From positions 310,001 through 374,000 of the forward strand of contig JAGMVK010000023.1 of assembly GCA_020747065.1 (NCBI GenBank): a stretch of 64,000 bases of DNA. The letters run 5' to 3'. This DNA is from Cadophora sp. MPI-SDFR-AT-0126 (Eukaryota; Ascomycota; Leotiomycetes; Helotiales; Ploettnerulaceae). This document shows positions 1 through 14,879 of this stretch, piece after piece; the first letter of the stretch is position 1; every line of letters starts with the position of its first letter. Made by a program: the position numbers and the translations under genes. The notes under the pieces are model-generated. The model ran no database searches, was not told where the DNA came from, and saw nothing but the letters and a program-made list of their open reading frames with translations.

Positions 1-3000
1 TAGTATTCTTTTTATACTACTCGCCGAGTAGTATAATATATAGTAATTAATAGGAATATATATTAAGACTTATAAGAGAGTAGATCTATAATTTATAGCT
101 CTATCAGCTATTTATTAGTAATATAAGTAGTAGCTATGATAATATCTTAAACTTATTAAGTAGTATCTTTCTTATCTATTACTATTTATTATTAAAAGAT
201 ATCTTATTAATTAGTAATTCGAATATTATAAGGATTTAAGAATCGTATAGTATCGTAAGTAATATATAAGAGTCTCGGGAGTACTATAGAAATATCTTTA
301 TTATAAGGCTATACTAAATATTAATTCTTAATATTAAGCTATATATTAAAGTAAACTATTTAGATTTATCCTAAGATAATCTTATAATTTCTGAGGTCTA
401 ATAGTATAAAAGGGATTTATTTTCGAATTTAATAATTAATTAATATATTTAAAAGAATAGTATATAATATAATATTATTAGCTTAGCTATTATAACTTTT
501 TACTTATATAAAATTAGGAAATAAAGTAAAGGTAATACTAAACTTCTTAGTAAAATCTTTAGTAAATTTAGTATTAATAAAAGTAAATCTACTTATTCTA
601 AAATCAGATAATATAAGAAAAGTAATTCTAATATTATTATAAAATAATATATAAGAAATAGTAAAACCTTTACTATTTATTAACTTATATATATTAATTT
701 CTTAAAGATTAATTATCTACTTTAAGAAGGAGTCTTCTCTTAAGATTCTTAGTTTTCTAAGTTAATAATATTTTCTAATTCCTCTTAGTCTTTATTAACT
801 TTAAAAAAGTCTTTATTTAAGAACTATTCTAATACTTCGATTTTTAAGATACTTAAGTTAGTAGAATTATAAAGCTTAAGATAATCTTTAGTTATATATC
901 TTATTTTCTTATAATTCTAGTAAGTAGTAAGTTTTTAGATATTAGGGATTATAAAGAATAATTAAAGAAGTATAAAAACTATAAGAGCTAGAGTAATATT
1001 ATTTACTAAGAGAAAAGTAAGTATATTTTTTTATAAAAAAGAGATTAAAGGATTTCAAGTAAATAAAAGTATTATATAAATTAGAAAAGTATTCTAGTAG
1101 TATTATTCTTAAGTATAATAAACCTTTTTTATTTAAGAAATCTATAATAAAAATAAAATCTTAGAAACTTCTATTAGAAGTAAACTTATATATAGCTTAG
1201 TCTTATAAGAATAAGTAAAGAAAAGTATAAAAGCAAGTTATAAGATATCTATTAAAAAAAATATAAGTATTTTAAACTAATTTAAGAAAATAAAAGTAGT
1301 ATTCTATAAATAATTTTATTAGGAATATCTATAGCTTATTTAAAATTATCTTAATATCTTATTACTTAAAGGTATTACTATAAATATTACTTAAGTAATT
1401 AATTATTTCTTTAGTATTAGTAAATAGTTCTATTATTCCTTATTTAAAGTATAGTAGTAAGTAGCCTTAAGTATCTCTTTTAGTATAATTATATATTATA
1501 GTAACATAAGACTTTTTATTAAAGTAATAATTAGAATTAATATTTAGCTTATTTAATATTAATATAAATTAAGTATACTACTTTAGGCCCTTAGAATTAC
1601 TAGAGAACTTATTAATATATAGTTCTTAGGAACGTTTTCCGTAACTCGAATAATAAGCTTAATTAATAAGATAAGAAGGACTAAAGTTCTTATTAGAAGA
1701 GTTATTACTACTTGGATCTCTATTATTACTAAGAGGATTCTAAGAATTTAATTACTTTAGAAAAGTAAGGACTTATTATATAATCTTATCTTACTTATCT
1801 TATTACTTACTTAATTTCTTTAATATCTTTTAAAAATCCTTTTAGTTTTACTTTAGTTATATAACTAAGATCTATTTAATATCCTTATTCTTAAAATTAT
1901 TATCTATTAAAGATATTATATTAAGGTATAAGCTAAATAGTATAGAATCGTTCTATCTGCGCTCTTTAATTTAGTAATAAGAAAAGATATAAAAGGAGAA
2001 CTAAGTAATAGTAGAGGTTTTATTAGTATAAGAAGAGTAAGATTAATTAACTATTAGAAAAGAAAGAAATACTAATAAATAAGTAAAGAAAGAAACTCTT
2101 ATAAAACTATAATAAATCTTATTAGATTTTCCGAAAAAGTTAGTTTTATTTATCTAAAAAAAGGTTTCTAGTATAGTAATAAATAAAGTATAATATCTTA
2201 TAATATATAACTTAACTACGCTTAAAAAGTATTTAAAGAAACAGATATACTATAAAAAAAGAAGAGAGAGAAAAAGAAGTTAAAAGTATAACTTAATTAT
2301 ACTTAATAAGTACTTAAGGAATTAGCTAGGAATATTAGGACTTTTATAAGTAAAAGTAGTCTTTTCTAATATAATAGCTTAATAAAAGTTTATTAATAAC
2401 TATAATATAAAATAAAAAAGATAAGAAAAAAAGAGGTTTTAAAAGAAACCTTAAGCTTAAGTATAAAAGGTGCGGCTACTAGTCTTATTATAATATCGTA
2501 TTTAGTTACTTCTCGTGACTCTTAAGTCCTATGATCTGTGATATATATATAATCTGCGATATATACGTGACTACGCGAATTATCTATTACATTAATAATC
2601 TTAATTGTTATTTATTAAGTTCTGAAGTAGCTTTTTTATTATATTATTAGTTATCCTAATAATTTATATATAGTATCTACTTTTTTAGTTTAATTATTAT
2701 ATTTATGAATATTTTTTATATAACTAGAAGTATTTTTTATAGACTTTTTTTCTTATAGTATATCTATAAGAAACTAAGTTTTTTTATATAAGAATCTTTG
2801 TTTTTTAAGTCTTAGAAATATAGAAACTATCTTTATAAAAATAAATATTAACTTTAAATATTGTTTTTAAGTACTTGTTTTATTATTAATAGATATATCT
2901 TATAATTGTATATATAGATTCTATTCTAGTTAGGTCTAAAGTCTACTATTAGTCTTATAATAATTATAGGATTATATTACTAAAAATAATTACAAAACTA

Positions 3001-5190
3001 TTAGTTATTAATCTTAAGTAGTAATCTCTAATTTTATATAAAATTTAGATATCTATTATATAAATAAATACTTGTTAGTATATATTTAATTGTAAGTTTT
3101 TTTAAGAAAATATATAAATAATCGTATTTTAACTATCTATATAATTATCTTTTAGCTAATTTTTTTTACTATATTATTTAGTTTATAGATTATAGTAAGT
3201 AAAAGCTTAAGCTTAATACTAAGTTTATTAGCTTATGTTTTATATCTTATAAAGTTCTAAATAGCTATTATATTCTTTTCTTAGTTATACTTGATTTTAT
3301 AGATTAAGAGTTTGAACTAGATATATACTTAATACTTAAAGCTTTTAATATAATTAAATACTTTATTATAGGATTTTATATAGAATATATAATTAATAAA
3401 TAGTTTATTATATTTGTATTTAAATATAAAAAACTAAGAGTAGTTTTTAAAATAAACTAAAAAATTAAACAGATCTTAAATAATCTTCTAAAATAGTCTT
3501 ATTAATTATTATTTAATTAGATAGTAAGATATAACTTATAAGATATATACTAGTATATATTACTTATATTTCAAGTATCTAATAATATTAGTAAATCTTA
3601 TATTCTTAGAAACTTCTACTAACTTCTGAAAAATATTTAAATATAAATATTATAAAGACCTAGGATAACGTAAAACTAAGTAGGTTATTAAACCTAGGAG
3701 TAAAACATAAGGAGCTACTTATAGCTGAAATTTAAGGTAGAAAAAATCTTTAATTTTCTAATTCTATAAGTAGAGGGGAGCTCGCTAAGGCTCGTAACTA
3801 AGGTTACCTAAGGTAATACCCTGATTCTGAATATACGCCTTATTATAATATCTAATCTATAAATATTATAATCTTTTTATACTTAAGTAAAAATATACTA
3901 TAATCGTAGAATAGATAGTAAGTATATAGTTTCTAATAACAGTACTAAAAAATACAATAATACTAGCTTTATTAAATAAGATCTTACTTAATTTAAGAGA
4001 ATAGTTTAAATACTTAATATATTCAAAGAATATAAGATTAAAGTTATAAATAAGTTCTTGAACTACTAAATAATCTCTTATAACTTAAGTATTATTATAC
4101 TAGTATAATATATAATTTATTTTATAATACTAGAGTCTAACGTTCCAAAGACAAATCTTTAAGATAATATTTATATAAAAACCTTTAATTATAGTTATAT
4201 TAGTAAATATAAGATCGAAGGTCTTACTATCCAAGTCTTACAAACTATCTTTTAGAATATACGTACTTTTTCTAATAATTAATAGCTAAAAACTTCTGTA
4301 TTTAATAGTATTTTATAGATCGGCCTTCTTAAATATATCTGATTTTAACAAAGAAATATTATTAACAAAGTTAGTAGTTCTATAATTATCTAATAGTATA
4401 TTTACTAATAGTAGATAATGTTTATATAATTTTTATATAAAATATATTCTAGATTAAAATAATCTATCTAAGCTTAGAAGTATTATAATAAAATTGCTAA
4501 ATTATCTTTTTCTTTTATTTATTAGATTTCTAGGGAATAATTCCTTTGTTTTGTTTTATAATTCGTTAGATTCTTATTTATTAAAAATACTCTTTACGCT
4601 TAAAAACAATAATATACCTATACCTTTAATAAACTCTATTTATAGTGTTTTCTATTATTTATTAATAAAACATTTATAGATTTGTTTAATAAACTTATCT
4701 AATATATTAGGCTTGAATTTCTTTGTTAAATTAAAGGCTTTTTTATAAACTATAAGCTAGAGCTTTGTATAGTCTTTTAGAACCTAACTATATATACTTT
4801 TATTTGAATACAAGTACTTTTTTTTACTAAACGATTATTTCTACTACTTAACTTTAGAGCCTTAATTTTATTATTATTATTACATCTTTTACTAAAAATA
4901 GAGAAATATCCGTGTCTTTTTTTTTATTATCTATAAGCTTATAGTATTAAGTATTAACTTCTTTTATATAAAATAGTCTAGTAAACTATATAAGAGTATA
5001 TAGTTATTCTTTTCTTAGATTATTAGCTTTCTTAAATTCTAGAAAATACTTATAAGACTATATAATCAAAGTTGTCTATAGTAATCAAGAAGTTAGTAAT
5101 ATTAAAAGTACTATCGATTTCTAAAATATAATATAAGATACTTTTGTAAATAAGTTTTTAGTAAGATATAATTTAGGTTTTGGTGATATT
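1..5190. repeat. AT-rich RIP-like desert, no intact gene
   Basis: The stretch is overwhelmingly A and T, dense in TA steps and stop codons on both strands. The longest open frame, at 4494-4679, has only AT-driven codons and is not a believable gene. I see no intact transposon ORF, tRNA or rRNA. Composition changes abruptly to normal near 5170-5230, next to a short GC-containing stretch with TTCGCG and GCGCGG words. Such blocks in Pezizomycotina are usually old transposons mutated by RIP; that origin is inferred from composition only. Confidence 0.8.
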
Positions 5191-5352
5191 CGCGTATTTT
5201 TAGCGCGGTTCGCGAATTCTGACACCCACTAGTACAGGGTCCATCCGTTCCCTGCTTTCCCATTCCAACTCTAACTTTCGTGATTAGTCCACTTATAAAT
5301 ACAGCAATTGAAGTATAACGTAGCGTCTATAATATTATGCTACTTTACGCTC

Positions 5353-6426
5353 TCATTCCAAATTCGGGACACTCGACTCCCTTTCGCCTGTATATTTGGC
5401 CTTTTCAATCCATTCCCCAACAGTCTTCACACGATTCGGCAGTATTTTATCCAAGTACTGGTAGTCTCGCCGGATCAGCCCCGTGTTTCCAGAACTGGCT
5501 TTATACAGATTCCACCAGTTGGTGAAGTTTTCGCGGAAAGTCATCAGCAGAGCATTATCATCCTTCACAGTTTGAAAGCCAATCTTGGTATCAGGACCCT
5601 TAGGAAGCCTCGTCCAGGTCTTGGCATGCCAGTCGTTAATGGGAAAGTCGACATACTGCGCACGTTTACCAGTTTTAGTTGTGAATGCGTCTGCAATTTC
5701 TTGTCCAGTGATATGCTCAATAGCAACTCCAAAATCCAGTCCGGCAGACTGATCCATATCTTGGAGCGCCCTAAGTACATACCCTGCAAAGCTCTCAAGG
5801 TCAATGAATGGGATTGCGCCATTTCCCAACGGAAGTTGGAACAGGTATTTTCCATCAACATCGATGACAGGAGCCATTAGTTGGGCCAAATTCTCAACAT
5901 ACGGCCCAGAGCGAATAATTGTCCAAGCCATTGGTGATTTCGCCTGAGCATGTATAAATTCTATGAATACTCAGCCTTTGGTCTTGAAAGCAGGAAAAGG
6001 AGGAGACATACCTTGAACTCTTGCCTTGCCTTCATAATGCCCGACATACAGTTTTGGATCGAAACTTGATTCTTTGCCGATGTAGTCTAGCCCACTGTAG
6101 ATGAGATGCTTCACGTTCGCCTTGCTTGCAAGTTCGAACAGACGAATTCCCCAATAAATTTCAGCCTGCTCGCCTAGAGCAAAGCCATCCGTGTTCACAA
6201 AGACAAAGTCTGACTGTGAGGCTGCCGCCAAGAAAGCAGCTGTATCAAAGCCAGTTTCGGCCTTGTTAGCTACCAGCTCAACATTAGGAAGCGCTTGCAG
6301 CTTGACCGCTTGCTTTGATTGCGTGTTTCGGGTGAAGACGAGGAGGTGGTAGCTATTTGTGGAGGACAATAAATTGATGACAGCGTCTGATTGACGGCCG
6401 GTACCAATAATGACACCAGTGTTCAT
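5353..6426 (-). CDS. NmrA-like NAD(P)-binding protein
   Basis: Atypical short-chain dehydrogenase of the NmrA/isoflavone-reductase group, usually a cytosolic NAD(P)H-dependent reductase or redox sensor. Exons are 6426-6012 and 5960-5353; a 51-bp intron uses the TAG acceptor at 5961-5963, which keeps frame, whereas the later CAG does not. The 340-aa product starts with a Rossmann strand and glycine motif (VIIGTGRQSD), continues with the nucleotide-fold strand ending SDFVFVNTDGF, and has VKHLIYSGLDYIGK and SPMAWTIIRSGPYVENL, both hallmarks of NmrA-like proteins. I chose the ATG at 6426 because the Rossmann strand begins there; an in-frame ATG at 6546 would add 40 unlikely residues. Substrate is unknown. 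It is the first normal-composition gene beside the AT-rich block and looks intact. Confidence 0.85.
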
Positions 6427-6587
6427 TGTCAAAGATCGGGACAGTAGCCAAAGGATTAAGTTGTAGAGAATCGAGCCAGCGTAGTGAATAGACCGCTTTG
6501 ATTGATAGAGCTTTTGCAATGAATCAAGTCGTAGTGGAAGTCTCAACGGTTTTTACTTTATACTTCTACTTCACAGTTTGGTCGATT

Positions 6588-6696
6588 TGTATGTAGCCCG
6601 AAGGGTGGATGGCGAGGTTGGATTATTCATCTACGTGCGTCTTGTATGTAGCCCGAAGGATAAATGGCGAGGTTGGATTATTCATCTACGTGCGTA
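6588..6696. repeat. 55-bp tandem duplication
   Basis: Two head-to-tail copies with a 55-bp period, at 6588-6642 and 6643-6696, differ at only a few positions (GGGTGG versus GGATAA). They lie about 160 bp upstream of the NmrA-like gene start. The rest of 6697-7181 shows no gene or repeat that I recognise. Confidence 0.85.
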
Positions 6697-7181
6697 GTTC
6701 ACTATTAGTTCGGACAGCGAGTCGCCCAGCGAACGGCCTCACGCCCACAGATGCCGACCCGAATTTATCACCTGAGCAGCTCGTATAGCTTAACGCTACC
6801 ATTGACACTAAGAAAGAGTCTTACAACCCCATGGAAGAGTTATTGAGTCTCAGAAAGAGTTGAGAAAGATCATCCAAAAAGGAGTTGCTCCATGTCAATA
6901 ATGTCGCTACGGACTTCCCGTTCTATCGTTAGTGTGCCACGTTCAATACCCAGTCTAAGTAATCATTGACATGGAACATAAAAAAGACCCACAGAAACAG
7001 ATCACAAATCCACTCCGCTCAAGCGGAAATGTAATTGAGACATGGTGAATACGAGAAGGGCTATATCCGTAGCTTATGATTGAACATGTGAGAGCTGTCA
7101 ATTTCGCATTCTCGCTGGACTTTATGTCCGATCCCTCGTGTTTGGAAAATCCAGATCAGTTACTAAGTATAGAATGAAGAG

Positions 7182-7189
7182 TATATAAA
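7182..7189 (+). promoter_or_regulatory. TATA box of the small secreted protein gene
   Basis: TATATAAA lies 114 bp upstream of the ATG at 7303, followed by a pyrimidine-rich leader. Spacing fits a strongly transcribed fungal secreted-protein gene. Confidence 0.6.
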
Positions 7190-7302
7190 GTCTACCATGT
7201 CCCTCTAACATCTGTCCACACTTCATCTCAACTCACTTAGCCTTCAATCGTTTCCTGCTTTAATCCATTCTCGCCCAGTCTTCCCCTGACATTATCTTCA
7301 AC

Positions 7303-7821
7303 ATGAAACTCTTTATCCCTTTCGCCATGCTTCTTGCAGCAACAGTATCCGCCAATCCGATCGCTACTCAACAGGAAGCCTCTGAGGCCGCAGAGTTGGA
7401 CAAGCGTGATAATGTTAGCGTGACAATCTGCAAGAACATCAATTATACGGGTGATTGCACTACTATCAAAGTGGGCAGTGGCACTTGTTGTAAGTCACCT
7501 AAGTCTCCTTCAGTCTCCCAGGCCATACTTACAGGGACTTTACCTAGATACTCTGGGCCGCCACGGACTCTCGTCTTACAACGACCAGATCAGCTCTTTC
7601 CATGTTTTGGATGGAGGGTGCATCTTCTACAAGTGAGTTTTCATTGCTATCAAGCTTCGTTCCAGTTTAAACAGAATCGCTGACTGGCATAAATTAGCGA
7701 TGACGGATGTACCGGCACTAGTTATGGGTCAATTTTGTCGTTGAAGACCCAAGATTCCGATCTTACAGATGGAAATGGCAAGGAGAATGATGTTATCAGC
7801 AGCTTCTACTGTCTTTCTTAG
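7303..7821 (+). CDS. small secreted six-cysteine protein, crystallin-like repeat style
   Basis: Predicted secreted protein of 131 aa. Residues 1-17 form a signal peptide, followed by a propeptide ending in a Kex2-type LDKR site near residue 35, so the mature form would be about 96 aa. Exons are 7303-7489, 7548-7632 and 7698-7821. The first intron must use the TAG acceptor at 7545-7547, because the nearer CAG breaks the frame. The mature part has six cysteines in two similar halves, each carrying an ISSF-type motif (DQISSFHV and DVISSFYC), a pattern seen in beta/gamma-crystallin-like and killer-protein-like secreted fungal proteins. Family assignment is by pattern only. A TATA box precedes it. 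It could be an effector or an antimicrobial protein; no target can be inferred. Confidence 0.7.
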
Positions 7822-8678
7822 GCTGTTTCGGGGGCAATCAAAGGGGCGACAGTCGCACCGGAGGCATGAGACTGCATTGAGTTCATTCTTTACATTCATT
7901 GTGGAAAGACTTCACATATATCATATCAATTAAGATTTTCGCGCATAGTCGGCCATGGCATGCCATTACTCTCAACGTGTCACAATTTTCACTTGTGGAG
8001 TTCATCTACAATGTTACCTCTAATAGACTCGATCACACATATACATGTAAATCACTTCCTCAGAAAGACTGGGATTTATTTTGGATCATGCTTGCAGGAA
8101 CAATCGATTTTTGTACCCTGGTTGGCCAAGTGGGCTGTTCTTCTCATGGTTTTTATCCTCCATCTTCCAACACAATTTGGTAGTCGTTGCTGATAAGTGG
8201 AGGAATCTACTAGGACGTTTTTCCAATATTTCAAAATCCATCTTCTCCGCATTGCGGTACGCTTAACGCTTCTACTTTTCAGAGCAGTGCTACGTCCCGG
8301 GTATGGCGGAACGATCACGTAAATGGCCGTCTTTTCACTTCTTGCCGTTGCCAAAGTGTAAGATGTTTTGCGACATTGAACAACTTGCGATGTGCAACGG
8401 AGTGCTAATAGCAATCTGTGATTACTGATCCCTTCCATCTGCGTTTTCCCGATGCAGTAATTCCTGCAGTAACCCCCACCCTATCGCTATCCCATATTAT
8501 CCTAAACGCCGAATGTCCGACGCTTAGCTAAGTCTGTTTACCCACAGGGCGCGGATATACAGAATGGCCATTAGAATGGCATGCTCCACGTCATCAACAA
8601 CAATAATGAAGAGGAAATGGTTTATAAGCTTTCGATGCTTGGGTGCGGAAAAGAGTCATCGCCGATAATGGGAGAACA
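7822..8678. other. intergenic, nothing recognised
   Basis: Normal composition. Short open frames on both strands lack start context, splice support and domain signatures. I see no repeat or RNA gene. Confidence 0.5.
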
Positions 8679-8684
8679 TATAAG
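8679..8684 (+). promoter_or_regulatory. TATA-like box of the dehydrogenase gene
   Basis: TATAAG lies 165 bp before the ATG at 8844 and is followed by a CA-rich leader typical of fungal 5' untranslated regions. Confidence 0.45.
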
Positions 8685-8843
8685 AGCGCTCCTCGAGATG
8701 AAAAGCTTCAATTATACCACTATTCAATAGTACAAAACAGCAGTTACTCAAGACTCAATTCATTCAAAATCCATCCAAACACCAACACCTTTGTTCCACA
8801 CACACAAAGCGACAGGCAACTCACGCCCGAAAGAACAACAACC

Positions 8844-9877
8844 ATGACCACCCACCCTCAACGCGTCCTCGTCGTAACCGGCGCAGCTCGAGGCCTTGGC
8901 GTTCGTTCCCTCTTTTTCTCTCCTTATTTACATCTCAAAAACTGACCAAACCCCCTCCCTATAGCTAGAATGGGTCCGCCAACTCACCCAAGACCCTTCA
9001 AACTTCGTAATCGCAGTAGTGCGGGATCCATCAAAATCAACACAATTGACACCACTTCTCGGCCCAAGCGTCGTAGCTGTGAAAGGCGAGCTTGGGGATT
9101 TCGACTCTTTCCCTGCTGTTGCTGAAGAGATTGCTAAAGTAGGAGGAGGGAGGATTGATGTTTTGATTAAGTATGTAACTCTTTCCCCCTAATTCATTTT
9201 AGAGTGAAAGGGAAGGGGGAGGGGAAGGGAAAGGGATGTTAATGTTGATGATGGAATAGTAACGCAGGCATCATGACCGGAGCAGGCGCCTCCTTCTCAG
9301 ACGGAATCTCGCACTCCACTCCCCAAGAATGGGATGAGCAATTCCGCATCAACGTCACAGCACAAGTCTTCTTCACGCTCGCTCTTCTGTCTCTCCTTGA
9401 GAAAGGGAAGGAGAAGAAGGTTGTTAATATAGCCTCCATGCTTGGGGATGTAAAGTATAGTGAGGACAATCCGCATGTCCAGTTTGCGAGTTATAGCGTG
9501 ACGAAGGCGGGGATTGCGATGGCGAATTTGAAGTTCCATAATGAGTGAGTAATACTGTATCCCCCAAATTTCAGCATGGTTGGGATGGGGATGAGATGGA
9601 AAGGGAAGGAGCTAACAGAAACAGGTTCAAGGAGAGAAGATTTACGTTCTTAGCACTCAATCCTGGGTGGGTCAATACGGATATTGCTGGTGAGGGGATG
9701 GGTGCCTATGTGAGTTCTTGTTTTCATGGAAGAATATGCCGATCTAACAAGTTTTAGGCGCCACTGCAGCCTGAAGAGTCGATTAGACGCTGTCTTAGCT
9801 TTGTCAATCGCGCTACGACTGCAGAGAGTGGGAAGTTCTGGAGTCTTGATGGCCTGAAGGAGGCTGTGACGCAGTAA
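8844..9877 (+). CDS. short-chain dehydrogenase/reductase (SDR)
   Basis: Classical SDR of 250 aa, encoded by five exons: 8844-8900, 8965-9170, 9260-9544, 9625-9709 and 9758-9877. All four introns are GT..AG and the phases join perfectly. The cofactor motif TGAARGLG is at residues 12-19, the structural NNAG motif spans the second intron, and the catalytic tyrosine and lysine sit in YSVTK, preceded by the strand VVNIAS holding the catalytic serine. NPGWVNTDIAG follows the active site as in C-factor-like or sniffer-like SDRs. Expected activity is NAD(P)(H)-dependent oxidation or reduction of a small carbonyl or alcohol; substrate unknown. The ATG is preceded by an AC-rich leader, a good fungal start context. 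The gene looks intact. Confidence 0.9.
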
Positions 9878-10330
9878 ATGTTCAGTGCGCGAGAAATCAT
9901 CGCTCATTCGAGCTTTCAAGAACAGCACATTGTGATAGTACGGAAGCAATTTAGCAACCACCTGTTGCCACATCAAACCTGTTCAACAAATGTACGTGAA
10001 GGTAAATGAGTTGAGAGATTGGATTCAGTCAACTTAACCCGCCGGGCATGCCCCTCACCCCTCGCTCTCCTCCTCCGCCTCCACCTGCCTCCTCCCCCAG
10101 ATCCCTCCGTACCTCCTTCCCAGTCGTCTATATATGTATTATCATTATGTGCGCCTATCCAGGGGTCAGATTGTGGTCAGAATGTTCCCCAGGGATGCTA
10201 GAGCGCTGGTCACTCGCCAAAAGTAGCTGACATTAGGTGCTTTTGCTTTTGACCTTCAACAAGATGTTTCTGTCATTTTTCTTTCAACATCGTATTTAAG
10301 CTTGATTTAATATTTGGGCATGATCAATTT
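9878..10330. other. intergenic, nothing recognised
   Basis: A C-rich low-complexity patch near 10050-10110 is the only notable element; no gene is supported. Confidence 0.5.
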
Positions 10331-10432
10331 TCAGCCGGCGTCCCTCACAAACTCAATGATATCCTGCACAATCTCCTCCGGTTTCTCATGCATCGCGAAA
10401 TGGCCCTCAATCTCATGTTCCCTCCATCCAAA
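10331..10432 (-). pseudogene. alpha/beta-hydrolase C-terminal relic
   Basis: Reading the minus strand to the stop at 10331, the last 28 codons give GHFAMHEKPEEIVQDI and a short tail. This is the usual end of an alpha/beta hydrolase, with the catalytic histidine in GHF followed by the final helix. Upstream, at about 10433-10800, frames are interrupted, so no continuous hydrolase can be followed. I read it as the remnant of a decayed gene; a heavily spliced live gene is less likely, because no splice set restores the frame by eye. Confidence 0.5.
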
Positions 10433-11170
10433 CTACATTCGCAGGCCTCTCCGCTCACCTTTCGGAAAATATAGTCGTTTCCTTTCCCAAGGCGCGAACT
10501 CCCGTCTTCACACTTACATATTCCTTGTCTCTCCATCGGCACAACAACCCATAACATGCTCAATATAGATTCCCAAGATCCACATAAGCAAGACGGTCTC
10601 GTCGAATGAAAGGAAACAATACCTCTGCGACCAACGTCGTCGCCGCGGAAGACACCACGTTCGATAGAGATTGACAGGCTCCGGTTGAGCATAAGGACCT
10701 GACGCCTTCTGAGTCACGGACCCGACTATTCAAGCGTTTGCTGCTCATGTCTGGCACGGCAATCCGGAGCTCGTTCGTGTCCTGGCTGTGGGAGTGTGTG
10801 GTTCGCATGGAGGTAGTCGTCGTGGAGGAGTCTGGGGAAGTCTAGTGGATTACGTGGGCCGCCCGGAATTTCAACCAATATTTTGTCGCACAACCACAGC
10901 TTTTTGGCGCAGAAAAAATATCAAGAGATATCAACCTCGCATTGCAGAGTATTTCTTCTCCGCAAAACTATTCTCTAGCCATTATAGTTGTTGAGATATT
11001 CACAGTATTCTTCGGTTGGGTGTCCACGTATTCCTGCACCCCCTGCTGGTTGGTCGCTTTAGCTGACTCAGCATTTTCCCAAACATTGTTTGGGAATTCG
11101 CTGCCGCCGACTCATCATTCCCAAACATTTGAAATTCGTTCCAACCAACGCATATCCCACTTCAACTCGC
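10433..11170. other. degraded flank between gene island and AT-rich block
   Basis: Composition is intermediate. The section at 10433-10850 may contain more of the decayed hydrolase in several minus frames. Nothing else is recognised. Confidence 0.4.
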
Positions 11171-13371
<2,201 letters not shown>

Positions 13372-14879
13372 TTCTGCGTGTCGGTGATTCTGCATCAGGA
13401 AACCGGGATTTCCTGAACAGGGAATTTCTCGCCTAAGGGCCTGGCTGCTCTAGCGCTCTCGCTGCTCTGGGACGGCCGGAGTGAGTGGTCGCGACCCCTG
13501 CTAGCTCACCTTGAGACCCCACCTCGTGTATAAATCCAGTGCCGTTTCCCACTTCACCATCTCTCGTCCTTCACCAACTTTCCAAACCGCTGGCCACATG
13601 CCACCCTCGCCATCAAACCTTTGCGACCATCCCTGGCTTCACGAGTCGGCGCTATTACCTGTACCACGCCTCAAATTTCCCCCTCAGGCCAGGCCTGCGC
13701 TCTGATTAGCTGGCGCCCTTCGTAAATGCCCCTCAATGTTCTGTCGCTGGCGTCACTGTCAAGAATCTGCCTTGTACTGACCCTGCTCTAACCCAGATCG
13801 TCTCGGAGCTGCCGATGCTCTGCGACGCGTACACCACTGCGGCAGTTACTCCCTCTTACGTAGTAGGGATCTACCGTCGACGAAAGCAAGCCACTCTTCG
13901 TGAGCACAGCATCCTTCTCTGCCGCCTCCTCCCCTCAAAGAATCACCTGCGTATCTGGTGTCTGCCAGATTTCTATGAAGGTCTCACTCTTTGTCAGGTT
14001 CCAGGAGTGCCCTGAGAAGGAAGAAGAGGGCCCCAAGACAAGCGACACTTTTCCGTACAGCAATGCTTTAGGAACGGAAAAACCAAGCTCGGGTAGATGA
14101 CGCGGCAGTACGGGGGGCGGGGCAACCAGAGTGAGGCCGGCCAAGTCAGCTACGCGTATGAATACCCAACAGGTTTTAGGAGGGTCTGGAACACCCCTTG
14201 ATTTCCGTATTCGGCAAACACTTCCAGACTTGGAGACTCGAAGGATCTCAGGGTGCTGAATTTACGTGTTGGGGTCTGGGCATAGTGTGGGTGACGCAGC
14301 AGGCAGCTGGAATAGTCCCGGGGAAGGCTAGCTGAGCCAGCATCGAGTAGGTCGTTTCGGAGCAACACGCTTTCTTGCCAGCTGAGATGCTCCAGGGCAG
14401 GTTCTAAGGGGTCTCTAATGCCTAGTTTTCCCTTACGGTATCACAGGTTGCGCAACGGGGCAGGTCCTTTCGGATCTGTGGAAGAGCGTTACACAGCATG
14501 ACGACGTACGACCCGCTTTGGCGACCCTCAGATGCTTTATACCACAGACGCTGAACACTAACGCCTCCAAATACGAAGCAGATTCTCGAAATGGACTTCC
14601 TATTGGCCTATCGGTGTTTCTAGCCCTCCCAGCGATTGAGACATGGATTTCAGGCGCGAAAACGCAAGGGTGGGGCGTTTTCACGGAGAGGATGGCAGTG
14701 AGGTAATAGAGTAGCAGAGAAGGACGGCAGATGCAGTCTGTAGAGCAGGTCCTAGGAGTGCGCATGTTAAAAGGTCTACAAAAGCCTCCAATCCTCCTCT
14801 TCATAGCCTGTCCAGTTTGCATTCTTCATCCAGTAATCGGATTTCAAAAGTACTCTTCTGCGTTTACTCGATTCCCAAA
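13372..14879. other. unassigned normal-composition stretch
   Basis: GC content is normal but no gene is convincing. One exon-like frame at about 13709-13860 (+) reads CSVAGVTVKNLPCTDPALTQ, follows an AG and ends before a GTAGTAGG donor-like site. It may be a relic of a secreted cysteine-containing protein, but I cannot join it to other exons. The remaining short frames conflict on both strands. Confidence 0.35.

Noticed and set aside
5308..5880. 190-codon plus-strand frame
   Set aside because: Antisense shadow of exon 2 of the NmrA-like gene.
10345..10808. Three overlapping minus-strand frames as separate genes
   Set aside because: No domains and mutually exclusive; only the last 100 bp (hydrolase tail) read as protein.
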